10,080 bases of DNA from Massilia sp. UBA2604 (GTDB lineage: Bacteria > Pseudomonadota > Gammaproteobacteria > Burkholderiales > Burkholderiaceae_D), in the NCBI GenBank assembly GCA_002339265.1, contig DDKG01000128.1, positions 21,003 to 31,082 of the forward strand, in the 5' to 3' direction. Each line of letters starts with the position of its first letter. Position 1 is the first letter of the stretch. This document shows, in pieces, positions 1 through 5,671 of the stretch. The position numbers and the translations under genes were made by a program. The notes beneath the pieces were generated by a model, which worked only from the letters and a program-made list of their open reading frames with translations, ran no database searches and was not told where the DNA came from.

Positions 1-48
1 CGACCGACGAAGTGCTGTTTGGCTACCAACTCAATAGAAAGCAGAACC

Positions 49-318
49 ATGAAGACCGATACCCATCCAGATTACCGCGAAGTCGTCTTCCACGACCTGT
101 CGTGCGACTTCAAATTCGTGACCCGTTCGACCATCAACACCCGCGAAACGATCACCCACGAAGGTAAAGAATACCCACTGGTCAAGATCGAGGTGTCCGC
201 TGAATCGCACCCGTTCTTCACCGGCAAGCACAAGATCGTCGACACCGCTGGCCGCGTCGAGAAGTTCCGCCAGAAGTTCGGTTCGGTCGGCTCGAAGACC
301 TCGGTCGCCAACGGCTAA
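49..318 (+). CDS. rpmE2: 50S ribosomal protein L31 type B
   Basis: An 89-residue structural protein of the large ribosomal subunit, which in the family sits at the central protuberance near the inter-subunit bridge. The sequence opens [16 protein letters not shown] and continues through the family signatures [25 protein letters not shown] and DTAGRVEKF. These mark the type B (C-minus) form. It lacks the paired CxxC zinc ligands of type A L31 and has a single Cys near residue 18. Length is normal for the type. I chose the ATG at 49 because the conserved L31 start begins there; an in-frame TTG at 19 would add ten residues that do not fit the family. The upstream AGAAAGCAG is only a weak ribosome binding site. 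In other bacteria type B L31 can be the zinc-independent paralogue under Zur control, but too little upstream sequence is present to look for a Zur box. Confidence 0.96.
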   Translation: MKTDTHPDYREVVFHDLSCDFKFVTRSTINTRETITHEGKEYPLVKIEVSAESHPFFTGKHKIVDTAGRVEKFRQKFGSVGSKTSVANG

Positions 319-336
319 TTGCCGCAGTAGAATCTT

Positions 337-354
337 CGAAGCCCCTGGGCTTCG
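337..354 (+). other. hairpin just upstream of the L31 terminator
   Basis: CGAAGCCC (337-344) and GGGCTTCG (347-354) form an exact inverted repeat with a 2-nt centre, so the real loop would open to at least 4 nt. It shares the GAAGCC/GGCTTC words with the terminator one base downstream, so the two hairpins could swap arms. It may protect the 3' end of the L31 mRNA, which is an inference. Confidence 0.55.
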
Positions 355-355
355 C

Positions 356-387
356 AAAAGAAGCCGCCTCAGCGGCTTCTTTTTTTT
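356..387 (+). terminator. Rho-independent terminator after L31
   Basis: A perfect 12-bp stem, AAAAGAAGCCGC (356-367) pairing with GCGGCTTCTTTT (372-383), with a CTCA loop and eight T's (380-387). It lies 38 nt after the L31 stop. The A-rich foot means it could also stop transcription from the opposite strand, although no converging gene is present. Confidence 0.9.
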
Positions 388-393
388 CGCAGC

Positions 394-399
394 TATACT
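394..399 (+). promoter_or_regulatory. possible -10 element of the GT39 gene
   Basis: TATACT at 394-399 matches five of six bases of the sigma-70 -10 consensus and lies just beyond the L31 terminator, 31 nt before the GT39 start codon. No convincing -35 hexamer is visible at 16-18 nt spacing, where the terminator stem lies, so this is a weak call. Confidence 0.25.
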
Positions 400-429
400 A
401 CGCAGTTATTCTATCCATCCGATTTGCCG

Positions 430-2151
430 ATGAAACCAGTCCGTCTTCCCGCCGCCGCCACCCTGGCGCTGCCCCGCTGGGCCCTGCTCGCGCTGGGCAT
501 GCTGTACATCCTGCCGGGCATCATCGGCCGCGATTTGTGGAAGGAAGACGCGGGCAGCTTCGGCATCATGTGGACCATGGCGCACGGCGGCCTGGATGAC
601 TGGCTGTACCCGAACATCGCCGGCCTGGCCAGCGTCGACGAGGGCCCGCTGGCCTTCTGGCTGGGCGCCATCTGCATCAAGCTGTTCGGCTGGATCCTGG
701 GCGACGTGCTGGCCGCGCGCGTCTCGACCATCGGCATCTTCGTGCTCGGCACGATGTCGCTGTGGTACACCGCCTTCCACCTCGGCCGGCGCGCCGAGGC
801 GCAACCGCTGCGCCTGGCCTTCGGCGGCCAGCCCGAACCCGACGACTACGGCCGCACGCTGGGTGACACCGCGGTCCTGATCTATCTCGGCAGCCTGGGC
901 CTGCTGCTGCAAAGCCACCTGACCCTGGCCGCCACCCTGCAGGGCGCGCTGCTGGCCTATTTCCTGTATCGCGCCGTGCGCTATGTCGAGCACACCAGCA
1001 CCCGCAACGCGGTGCTGGTCGGTGTCTCCCTGGGCGCCCTGACCCTGACCCAGGGCTTCCTGCCGCCGCTGGTGCTGATCGTGGCCCTGTTCGCCTGCAC
1101 CCGCTACCTCGACATGCCGGCCGGCCAGGCGCTGCGCCACCTGGCCGTCGCAACCGGCGTCGGCGTTGGCCTGACCATGGTATGGATCCTGCCCGCCATC
1201 GTCGTGCAGCCGTTCGGCCTGCCGCCGGTGGCCGACTGGCTGGCCTGGAACGCCGAACAGTTCGGCCTGCCCGGCTGGGTCGCGGTCAAGACCTTCTTCC
1301 GCACCGGCGTCTGGTTCTTCTGGCCGGCCTGGCCGTTCGCGATCTGGGCGGTCTGGGCCTGGCGCCGCCAGCAGCAGATGCTGCACATCGTGCTGCCGGT
1401 GTTCTTCTTCCTGGCCCTGGTGCTGCAATTGCTGTGCGACCCGGTGCCCGAGAACAGCGACTTCCTGAAGATGCTGCCGCCGCTGGCGCTGATGGCCGCC
1501 TTCGGCCTGCCGACCATGAAGCGCGGCGCGATCAACGCCATCGACTGGTTCTCGGTGATGGTGCTGACCATGCTGGGCGCCACCATCTGGCTGTTCTGGA
1601 TCGCCAAATTGACCGGCTGGCCGGCCCAGCTGGCCAAGAACGCGCTCAAGCTGGTGCCTGGCTTCACGCCCGAAATCGGCATCGTCACCTTCACCGTGGC
1701 GGCCGCCGCCAGCGTGGGCTGGGTGGTGCTGGTGCACTGGCGCCTGTCGCGCCAGCCATCGGTGCTGTGGCGCGCTGTGGTGCTGTCGTCCGGCGGCCTG
1801 ATCCTGCTGTGGGTGCTGCTGATGACGCTGTTCCTGCCCGACCTGAACTACGGCAAGAGCTATGCCGGCGTGGCCCAGCAGATCGCGGCGCGCCTGCCGG
1901 CCGACACCGACTGCATCGAGACCAATGTCGGCCCGGCCCAGCGCGCTTCGCTGGCCTATTACGGCCGCCTGCCCTTCGTCACCCTGGCCGGCGGCAAGTG
2001 CGACTATGTGCTGCTGCAGGACAGCCTGCGCAACCGCAATGACCGCGCGCTGCTGCGCAAATGGGGCGTGCGCAACACGATCCCGCTGTGGGAAGGCCGG
2101 CGCGCCTCCGACCGCGACGAGCGCTTCAGGCTGTTCCGCCGGGCCCAGTAA
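430..2151 (+). CDS. GT39 (ArnT/PMT-like) membrane glycosyltransferase
   Basis: A 573-residue polytopic inner-membrane protein with roughly ten to twelve hydrophobic segments, the first at about residues 17-33. It looks like a GT-C fold enzyme of family GT39, whose members move a sugar from a polyprenyl-phosphate carrier to a lipid or protein acceptor on the periplasmic side. The clues are the first-loop motif GRDLWKED (33-40, with acidic D35, E39 and D40 where the family has its catalytic acidic pair) and EGPLAFWLGA (71-80), the counterpart of the ArnT-type xPPLxYW segment. The last 115 or so residues, after the final membrane segment, form a soluble tail ending in RFRLFRR. I chose the ATG at 430 over an in-frame TTG at 424; neither has a Shine-Dalgarno site. 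It stands alone between two terminator-like hairpins, so there is no pathway context. ArnT itself (lipid A aminoarabinose transfer) is not supported, because no arn genes are nearby. Confidence 0.8.
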   Translation: MKPVRLPAAATLALPRWALLALGMLYILPGIIGRDLWKEDAGSFGIMWTMAHGGLDDWLYPNIAGLASVDEGPLAFWLGAICIKLFGWILGDVLAARVSTIGIFVLGTMSLWYTAFHLGRRAEAQPLRLAFGGQPEPDDYGRTLGDTAVLIYLGSLGLLLQSHLTLAATLQGALLAYFLYRAVRYVEHTSTRNAVLVGVSLGALTLTQGFLPPLVLIVALFACTRYLDMPAGQALRHLAVATGVGVGLTMVWILPAIVVQPFGLPPVADWLAWNAEQFGLPGWVAVKTFFRTGVWFFWPAWPFAIWAVWAWRRQQQMLHIVLPVFFFLALVLQLLCDPVPENSDFLKMLPPLALMAAFGLPTMKRGAINAIDWFSVMVLTMLGATIWLFWIAKLTGWPAQLAKNALKLVPGFTPEIGIVTFTVAAAASVGWVVLVHWRLSRQPSVLWRAVVLSSGGLILLWVLLMTLFLPDLNYGKSYAGVAQQIAARLPADTDCIETNVGPAQRASLAYYGRLPFVTLAGGKCDYVLLQDSLRNRNDRALLRKWGVRNTIPLWEGRRASDRDERFRLFRRAQ

Positions 2152-2164
2152 GTTTTACTTCAAG

Positions 2165-2190
2165 CAAGCCGCACACTGTGCGGCTTGTTC
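2165..2190 (+). terminator. hairpin terminator after the GT39 gene
   Basis: A perfect 9-bp stem, CAAGCCGCA (2165-2173) with TGCGGCTTG (2179-2187), loop CACTG, starting 13 nt after the stop codon. The T tract is poor (TTC then GCTTATG), so termination may be weak or the hairpin may act mainly in 3' end protection. Confidence 0.55.
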
Positions 2191-2269
2191 GCTTATGAGG
2201 CCTGCGAGCAACGATATTCACCTGTGCGCGGCATGTGTTGCCAATATGAGAACCTGTTTGCAAGGATGC

Positions 2270-2291
2270 GTGTTTGAGCGGAGTCAAACAC
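2270..2291. promoter_or_regulatory. 8-bp inverted repeat, possible operator
   Basis: GTGTTTGA (2270-2277) and TCAAACAC (2284-2291) form an exact inverted repeat with a 6-nt spacer. The two half-sites lie 14 bp apart start to start, and the site is about 125 nt before the start of the 155-residue protein. It has no T tract, so it is not a terminator. A dimeric regulator site is plausible, but I do not recognise the motif. The rest of the 2191-2413 gap shows an AT-rich patch at 2322-2333 and no gene. Confidence 0.35.
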
Positions 2292-2340
2292 CAGCCCGGC
2301 CCGCTCGTCACAATCGAGTCGACAATAATTAATGCCCGGG

Positions 2341-2369
2341 TTGAATGGTTGTTGCGTCATCAATATGGT
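2341..2369 (+). promoter_or_regulatory. candidate sigma-70 promoter of the 155-aa gene
   Basis: TTGAAT (2341-2346) and TATGGT (2364-2369) are separated by exactly 17 nt, each matching four of six consensus bases. This would place the transcript start near 2376 and give a leader of about 38 nt carrying the strong ribosome binding site. A second -10-like word, AATAAT at 2324-2329, has no -35 partner. Confidence 0.3.
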
Positions 2370-2413
2370 GGCAAGACAATACCGTTGCACGAGACGAGTG
2401 AGGAGAGATCACC

Positions 2414-2881
2414 ATGAAGAGTGTGACGTTTTCAGAAATCGTGCGGGTCCGGGAGCGGCCCGGATTCCTGCGCCGCATCGACACCTGGCGCCAGTCCCTG
2501 CCCTGGGCGCTGACCATGCTGGGCGGACTGCCGCTGCTGGTGCTGGCGCTGCACCTGATCGACCCCGACACGCCGCTGCCCTATCTGTTGCTGCCGGCCA
2601 TCGTGGGCGGCCTGCTGCCGGTCTGGATGCTCGGCCCCGGCCGCTTCGAGATGCGCACCCGCTTCGACGCCCACTACATGATCAACACGCTCGACGAAGC
2701 GCTCGGCGCGCTGGGCTACCGGCGCCTTGCGGCCGACAGCACCAGCATCCGCTACTTCCGCCCGCGGCCCTGGCTGCGTGGGCAAGAAGGCGCGATCAAT
2801 GTCGCGGTGCGTGAGCATGTGCTGGAGATCGTCGGGCCGGTGGGGAGCTTGCGGTTGTTGCAGCATCGGATCGCGCGCTGA
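2414..2881 (+). CDS. hypothetical protein with two membrane segments
   Basis: A 155-residue protein that I do not recognise. Residues 1-27 are basic and polar (RVRERPGFLRRIDTWRQ). Two hydrophobic stretches follow, about 30-48 and 56-75, split by a short DPDTPLP loop, which predicts a hairpin in the inner membrane with both ends in the cytoplasm. The rest (about 80-155) is soluble, with an amphipathic stretch around INTLDEALGALGYRRL and then likely beta strands (SIRYFRPRPWL, INVAVREHVLEIVGP) ending in a basic tail, LLQHRIAR. The start is well supported by GAGGAG (2400-2405), 8 nt before the ATG, the best ribosome binding site in the window. Codon use matches its neighbours, so it is a real gene. 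It appears to be transcribed alone, between the GT39 gene and a tRNA. A two-helix anchor plus beta domain recalls small membrane regulators, but no function can be assigned. Confidence 0.8.
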   Translation: MKSVTFSEIVRVRERPGFLRRIDTWRQSLPWALTMLGGLPLLVLALHLIDPDTPLPYLLLPAIVGGLLPVWMLGPGRFEMRTRFDAHYMINTLDEALGALGYRRLAADSTSIRYFRPRPWLRGQEGAINVAVREHVLEIVGPVGSLRLLQHRIAR

Positions 2882-2947
2882 GTGGCGATCCAGGGGCTGG
2901 GTTGGCGGCGCCCCCGGGGCGATCGTACGCTTAGTTGTGCCAATTTC

Positions 2948-2974
2948 TTGCGCGCACTGGTCAGTTGCGCGCAC
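2948..2974. repeat. 10-bp direct repeat around the tRNA promoter -35
   Basis: TTGCGCGCAC occurs at 2948-2957 and again at 2965-2974, a 17-bp period. The 7 bp between the copies contain most of the putative -35 hexamer, which overlaps the spacer almost exactly. This is either a local duplication or paired regulator sites. Confidence 0.5.
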
Positions 2975-2987
2975 CATGTGCTAAGAT
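2958..2987 (+). promoter_or_regulatory. promoter of tRNA-Leu
   Basis: An extended -10, TGCTAAGAT (2979-2987), is preceded at 18 nt by TGGTCA (2958-2963, four of six -35 bases). Transcription would start near 2994, giving a 5' leader of about 10 nt before the mature tRNA, a normal arrangement for a stand-alone tRNA gene. Confidence 0.55.
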
Positions 2988-3003
2988 GCGCGCCTGCTAT
3001 TGG

Positions 3004-3088
3004 GCCTCTGTGGCGGAATTGGTAGACGCACTTGACTCAAAATCAAGCGCCGAAAGGCGTGCCGGTTCGATTCCGGCCGGAGGCACCA
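3004..3088 (+). tRNA. tRNA-Leu (anticodon CAA)
   Basis: An 85-nt class II tRNA including an encoded CCA (3086-3088). The acceptor stem pairs GCCTCTG (3004-3010) with CGGAGGC (3078-3084), with one G-U pair. The discriminator is A3085. The anticodon stem CTTGA/TCAAG (3031-3035/3043-3047) encloses the loop CTCAAAA, placing anticodon CAA at 3038-3040, which reads UUG leucine codons. A long variable arm (CGCC-GAAA-GGCG), typical of tRNA-Leu, and a T arm GCCGG/CCGGC (3061-3065/3073-3077) with loop TTCGATT complete the fold. UUG is a rare codon in such GC-rich genomes, so this is a minor leucine isoacceptor. Confidence 0.97.
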
Positions 3089-3103
3089 GCCCAGCAAAGC
3101 TTG

Positions 3104-3138
3104 AAACCCGCATCCATTACCGGACCAGCGGGTTTTTT
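3104..3138 (+). terminator. Rho-independent terminator after tRNA-Leu
   Basis: AAACCCGC (3104-3111) pairs exactly with GCGGGTTT (3128-3135) over a 16-nt loop. The T tract TTTTTT runs 3133-3138. It starts 16 nt after the tRNA CCA end and closes that transcription unit. The loop is longer than usual, so efficiency may be moderate. Confidence 0.75.
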
Positions 3139-3184
3139 GTTATCCGGCCCTGCCAGCGGCACGGTTGCCGCCAACGGCATCTTC

Positions 3185-3212
3185 TTGACCCTCCCCCGCT
3201 TCATCCCCTAAT
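3185..3212 (+). promoter_or_regulatory. candidate promoter of the TPR-GT41 gene
   Basis: TTGACC (3185-3190, five of six -35 bases) is followed at 16 nt by CCTAAT (3207-3212, four of six -10 bases). The predicted transcript start, 6-8 nt past the -10, falls at about 3218-3220, immediately before the ATG at 3221. That would give a leaderless or nearly leaderless mRNA, in keeping with the lack of any Shine-Dalgarno site. Confidence 0.35.
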
Positions 3213-3220
3213 GTAGCGCC

Positions 3221-5401
3221 ATGACCACGCCCCCACCCAGCGCTGAAATCCGCCAGATCGTCGACCAGGCCATGCAGGCCGCCCACCACGAAACCGAGGC
3301 GGGCAACCTTGAGCAGGCGTTCGCCCTGTACCAGGCGGTACTCGACCTGCAGCCCGGCCATGCCGGCGCGCATCACGGCGTGGGCATGCTGGCCAGCCGC
3401 CTTGGGGATGCGGAAACGGCAATCCTTCATTTCGCCGCCGCCCTCGAAGCCGATCCCGGCCAGGAAGCCCACTGGCTTGCCTATCTTGCCGCCCTGGTCG
3501 AGACGCGCCAGTTCGCCGCCGCCGCCGAGTTACTCCAGCTCGGCCGGAGCCAGGGCATGCAAGGCCAGGCATTCGACGACATCGAACGGCAGCTGGCCAG
3601 CTCGGGCGCGCCCGAGAGCGCCGAGATCGACGCCGCCGCCGCGCTGTTCGCCCAGGGACGCAGTGAGGAGGCATACGCCGCCGCGCGCACGCTGGTCGAG
3701 CGCTTTCCCCAGCATCCGTTCGGCTGGAAATTATTGGGCGGAATTTATCACCGGCGGGGCGAGGCGCAGGAGGCCCTGAATGCCATGGCGATGTCGGCCA
3801 GGTTCGACGCCGACGATGCCGAAACGCTCAGCAACCTGGGCATGCTGCTGATGCGCGCCAACCGGCTGGACGAGGCGGAAAACGTGCTGCAGCGCGCTAC
3901 CGCGCTGCAGCCCGCGAACGCGGATGCCCACAACCACCTGGCCATCACCCTGGCGGAGCTGGGACGTTTGTCCGAGGCGCAGGCCAGCGCCGACGCGGCC
4001 CTGGCGCTCGATCCGAATCATGAGAAGGCCGCCATCACGCTGGCGCTGATCCTGCAGACCCGGAGCCGGCCGGCCGAGGCGGTGGCCGTCTATCGCGACC
4101 TGCTGGAGCGAAACCAGGAAAATACCGATGCCCACAGCAATATGCTGTTCTGCCTGAGCGAAATGCCAGGGCTCACGCCGGCCGCGCTGTTCGCCGAGCA
4201 TCGGCTGTACGGCACGCTGGTGGAACAGAGGACAGCGCCGCCCGGTCCACGGGACAACACGCCGGAGCCGGAGCGGCGCCTGCGCATCGGCTTCGTGTCG
4301 GGCGACCTGAGAAATCACGCGGTCGCCTCCTTCATCGAACCGGTATTCGAGCGCCTCGGGCAGCGTCCCGGGCTGGCGCTGCATGCCTATTACAACCATA
4401 CCCTGAACGACGCGGTCACCGAGCGTCTGCGCGGCCACCTGCCCCATTGGCGCGACGTCGCCGCGCTCGACGACGACGACCTGGAGCGGCTGGTGCGCTC
4501 TGACGGCATCGACATCCTGATCGATCTGTCCGGCCACACCGCCTTCAACCGGCTGCCCGCGTTCGCGCGCCGGCTGGCGCCGATCCAGGCGTCCTGGATC
4601 GGCTATCCCGGCACCACTGGCCTGACGGCGATGGATTACTACCTGGCCGACCGCAAGTTCCTGCCGCACGGGCAATACGACCACCTGTTCACCGAAAAGC
4701 TGGTGCAGCTGCCGTTGTCGATTCCCTTCGAGCCGGTCGCCAGCGCGCCCGACGTCGCCCCGCTGCCAGCCCTGGCCAACGGCTACGTCACTTTCGGCAG
4801 CTTCAACCGTCTCAGCAAGTTCAACAGCGAGGTGATCAGGGTCTGGGGGATGCTGCTGCGCGCCCTGCCCGATGCACGGCTGCTGGTTGGCGGCATGCCG
4901 GACCGGCACGACCACACCCAGCTGCGCGCCTGGCTCGACCACGAAGGCATTGCCGCGCACCGGGTCGACTTCCATGGCCGCACCGGGCTGCACGACTACC
5001 TGAAGCTGCACCAGCAGGTCGACCTGTGCCTCGACACCTTCCCGTACCCGGGTGGCACCACGACCTTGCACGCCGGCTGGATGGGCGTGCCGACCCTGAC
5101 CCTGGACGCGGGCACCGTGACCGGACGGCAAACCGCCTGCATCCTCGAGCATTACGGACTGCACCATTTCGTCGCGCACAGCATTGACGATTTCGCCGCC
5201 AAGGGACTGGCCATCTGCGGCGACCTGACGGCGCTGGCGACGGTGCGCGCCACGCTGCGCGAACGTTATGCGCTGCCCACCTCGGACGCCATGACCCGGG
5301 TCGCCGACGGCATCGAGCACGCGCTGCGCCTGATGTGGCGCCGCTGGTGCCAGGGCCTGCCGCCTGCCGGCTTCGAGGCGCCGCTGCCGCCTTCCCGTTA
5401 G
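3221..5401 (+). CDS. TPR protein with SPINDLY-type GT41 O-GlcNAc transferase domain
   Basis: A 726-residue cytoplasmic glycosyltransferase predicted to move a nucleotide-activated sugar, by family precedent UDP-GlcNAc, onto Ser/Thr of target proteins. Residues 1-300 or so form about eight TPR units (for example around FALYQAVLDLQPGHAGAH and ENVLQRATALQPANADAHNHLA) that would hold the acceptor. The GT41 catalytic region spans about 350-715. It contains RIGFVSGDLRNHA (355-367, with H366 at the place of the NHP histidine of human OGT), DILIDLSGHT (431-440), APIQASWIGYPG (453-464), FNRLSKF (528-534, K533 matching the nucleotide-binding lysine region of OGT) and LDTFPYPGGTTTLHAGWMG (604-622). In that last motif G612 stands where human OGT has His920. 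The gene lies alone after a tRNA terminator. Some bacterial relatives modify flagellins or adhesins, but no such target is nearby. The ATG at 3221 is the first in-frame start and has no Shine-Dalgarno site. Confidence 0.9.
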   Translation: MTTPPPSAEIRQIVDQAMQAAHHETEAGNLEQAFALYQAVLDLQPGHAGAHHGVGMLASRLGDAETAILHFAAALEADPGQEAHWLAYLAALVETRQFAAAAELLQLGRSQGMQGQAFDDIERQLASSGAPESAEIDAAAALFAQGRSEEAYAAARTLVERFPQHPFGWKLLGGIYHRRGEAQEALNAMAMSARFDADDAETLSNLGMLLMRANRLDEAENVLQRATALQPANADAHNHLAITLAELGRLSEAQASADAALALDPNHEKAAITLALILQTRSRPAEAVAVYRDLLERNQENTDAHSNMLFCLSEMPGLTPAALFAEHRLYGTLVEQRTAPPGPRDNTPEPERRLRIGFVSGDLRNHAVASFIEPVFERLGQRPGLALHAYYNHTLNDAVTERLRGHLPHWRDVAALDDDDLERLVRSDGIDILIDLSGHTAFNRLPAFARRLAPIQASWIGYPGTTGLTAMDYYLADRKFLPHGQYDHLFTEKLVQLPLSIPFEPVASAPDVAPLPALANGYVTFGSFNRLSKFNSEVIRVWGMLLRALPDARLLVGGMPDRHDHTQLRAWLDHEGIAAHRVDFHGRTGLHDYLKLHQQVDLCLDTFPYPGGTTTLHAGWMGVPTLTLDAGTVTGRQTACILEHYGLHHFVAHSIDDFAAKGLAICGDLTALATVRATLRERYALPTSDAMTRVADGIEHALRLMWRRWCQGLPPAGFEAPLPPSR

Positions 5402-5434
5402 AACCTGGCCGACGGCCCGCCTCGATTGGCGTAA

Positions 5435-5451
5435 AGCTCGGATCAGCTCGG
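5435..5451. repeat. 7-bp direct repeat after the GT41 gene
   Basis: AGCTCGG occurs at 5435-5441 and 5445-5451, a 10-bp period, so both copies face the same side of the helix. It lies 34 nt after the GT41 stop. Its meaning is unknown; chance is possible at this length. Confidence 0.3.
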
Positions 5452-5469
5452 CCGTACTGCTCCCACCAT

Positions 5470-5549
5470 CGCATCCGTGCGTCCGCTTGTGTCCAGCCCA
5501 CAGGCGGCGTGGCTCCTCAGCCACGAATCCAAGGAAATGGTCGCTTGGA
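5470..5549 (+). other. cluster of adjacent hairpins (structured RNA candidate)
   Basis: Hairpins follow one another with almost no spacing. H0 is CGCA/TGCG at 5470-5481 (weak, 4 bp). H1 is CCGCTTGTG/CACAGGCGG at 5483-5491/5499-5507, 9 bp with one G-U pair and a 7-nt loop. H2 is CGTGGCT/AGCCACG at 5508-5514/5519-5525 with a CCTC loop. H3 is TCCAAG/CTTGGA at 5528-5533/5544-5549. None is followed by a T tract, so this is not a standard terminator for the upstream GT41 gene. It may be a 3' stabiliser, a small RNA or part of a long kinase leader. I recognise no known riboswitch family. Confidence 0.4.
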
Positions 5550-5561
5550 CGCTACATAACT

Positions 5562-5598
5562 TTGCCAAAAATCCAGTAAATCCAGTAATCTCTATATT
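5562..5598 (+). promoter_or_regulatory. candidate promoter region of the kinase operon
   Basis: This is the only AT-rich patch in the 270-bp gap. TTGCCA (5562-5567, five of six -35 bases) sits 16 nt before AGTAAT (5584-5589, four of six). A better -10 word, TATATT (5593-5598, five of six), has no -35 at the right spacing, so a regulator-dependent promoter is possible. The transcript would carry a leader of about 70 nt. Confidence 0.3.
5569..5586. repeat. 9-bp tandem repeat in the kinase promoter region
   Basis: AAATCCAGT occurs twice head to tail (5569-5577, 5578-5586), followed by a broken third start, AATC. It lies inside the spacer of the candidate promoter, where tandem sites for a regulator would be expected. 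It could also be a simple slippage duplication that alters promoter spacing. Confidence 0.5.
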
Positions 5599-5610
5599 TC
5601 CACGTGGGAA
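5597..5610. promoter_or_regulatory. near-perfect CACGTG palindrome
   Basis: TTTCCACGTGGGAA (5597-5610) is a 14-bp inverted repeat with one mismatch (T5599 against G5608) around an exact CCACGTGG core. It touches the TATATT word at 5593-5598, the position of a repressor operator. I do not recognise a betaproteobacterial regulator for it. Confidence 0.35.
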
Positions 5611-5638
5611 GGTGCGATACTCCGCAGCCATGCCTTAT

Positions 5639-5654
5639 GGATAGTCCTCTATCC
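5639..5654 (+). other. hairpin close to the kinase start codon
   Basis: GGATAG (5639-5644) pairs with CTATCC (5649-5654) over a TCCT loop, ending 17 nt before the ATG at 5672. It sits just upstream of where a ribosome would land. Together with the missing Shine-Dalgarno site it suggests that translation start here may be controlled, which is an inference. Confidence 0.35.
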
Positions 5655-5671
5655 TGACTACCTGCGAATTC

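Noticed and set aside
1..48. The tail of an upstream gene such as rho
   Set aside because: None of the three frames before the L31 start gives a recognisable C-terminus, so I treat it as leader sequence.
406..1737. A 443-codon minus-strand frame over the GT39 gene
   Set aside because: Gln/His/Gly-rich shadow product with no domain; the + strand frame encodes a coherent membrane protein.
3004..3088. tRNA-Leu as an attachment site of an integrated element
   Set aside because: No integrase, no repeat of the tRNA 3' end and no shift in base composition are seen downstream within the window.
2935..3216. A 93-codon + strand frame running through the tRNA
   Set aside because: It covers the complete tRNA-Leu and its terminator, which explain the sequence better.
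3731..5524. A 597-codon minus-strand frame over the GT41 gene
   Set aside because: Shadow of the TPR-GT41 gene, low-complexity product and no start signals.
5402..5671. A c-di-GMP riboswitch (GEMM) in front of the kinase operon
   Set aside because: I looked because the operon concerns c-di-GMP, but the conserved GEMM core words and the paired helices they connect are not present.
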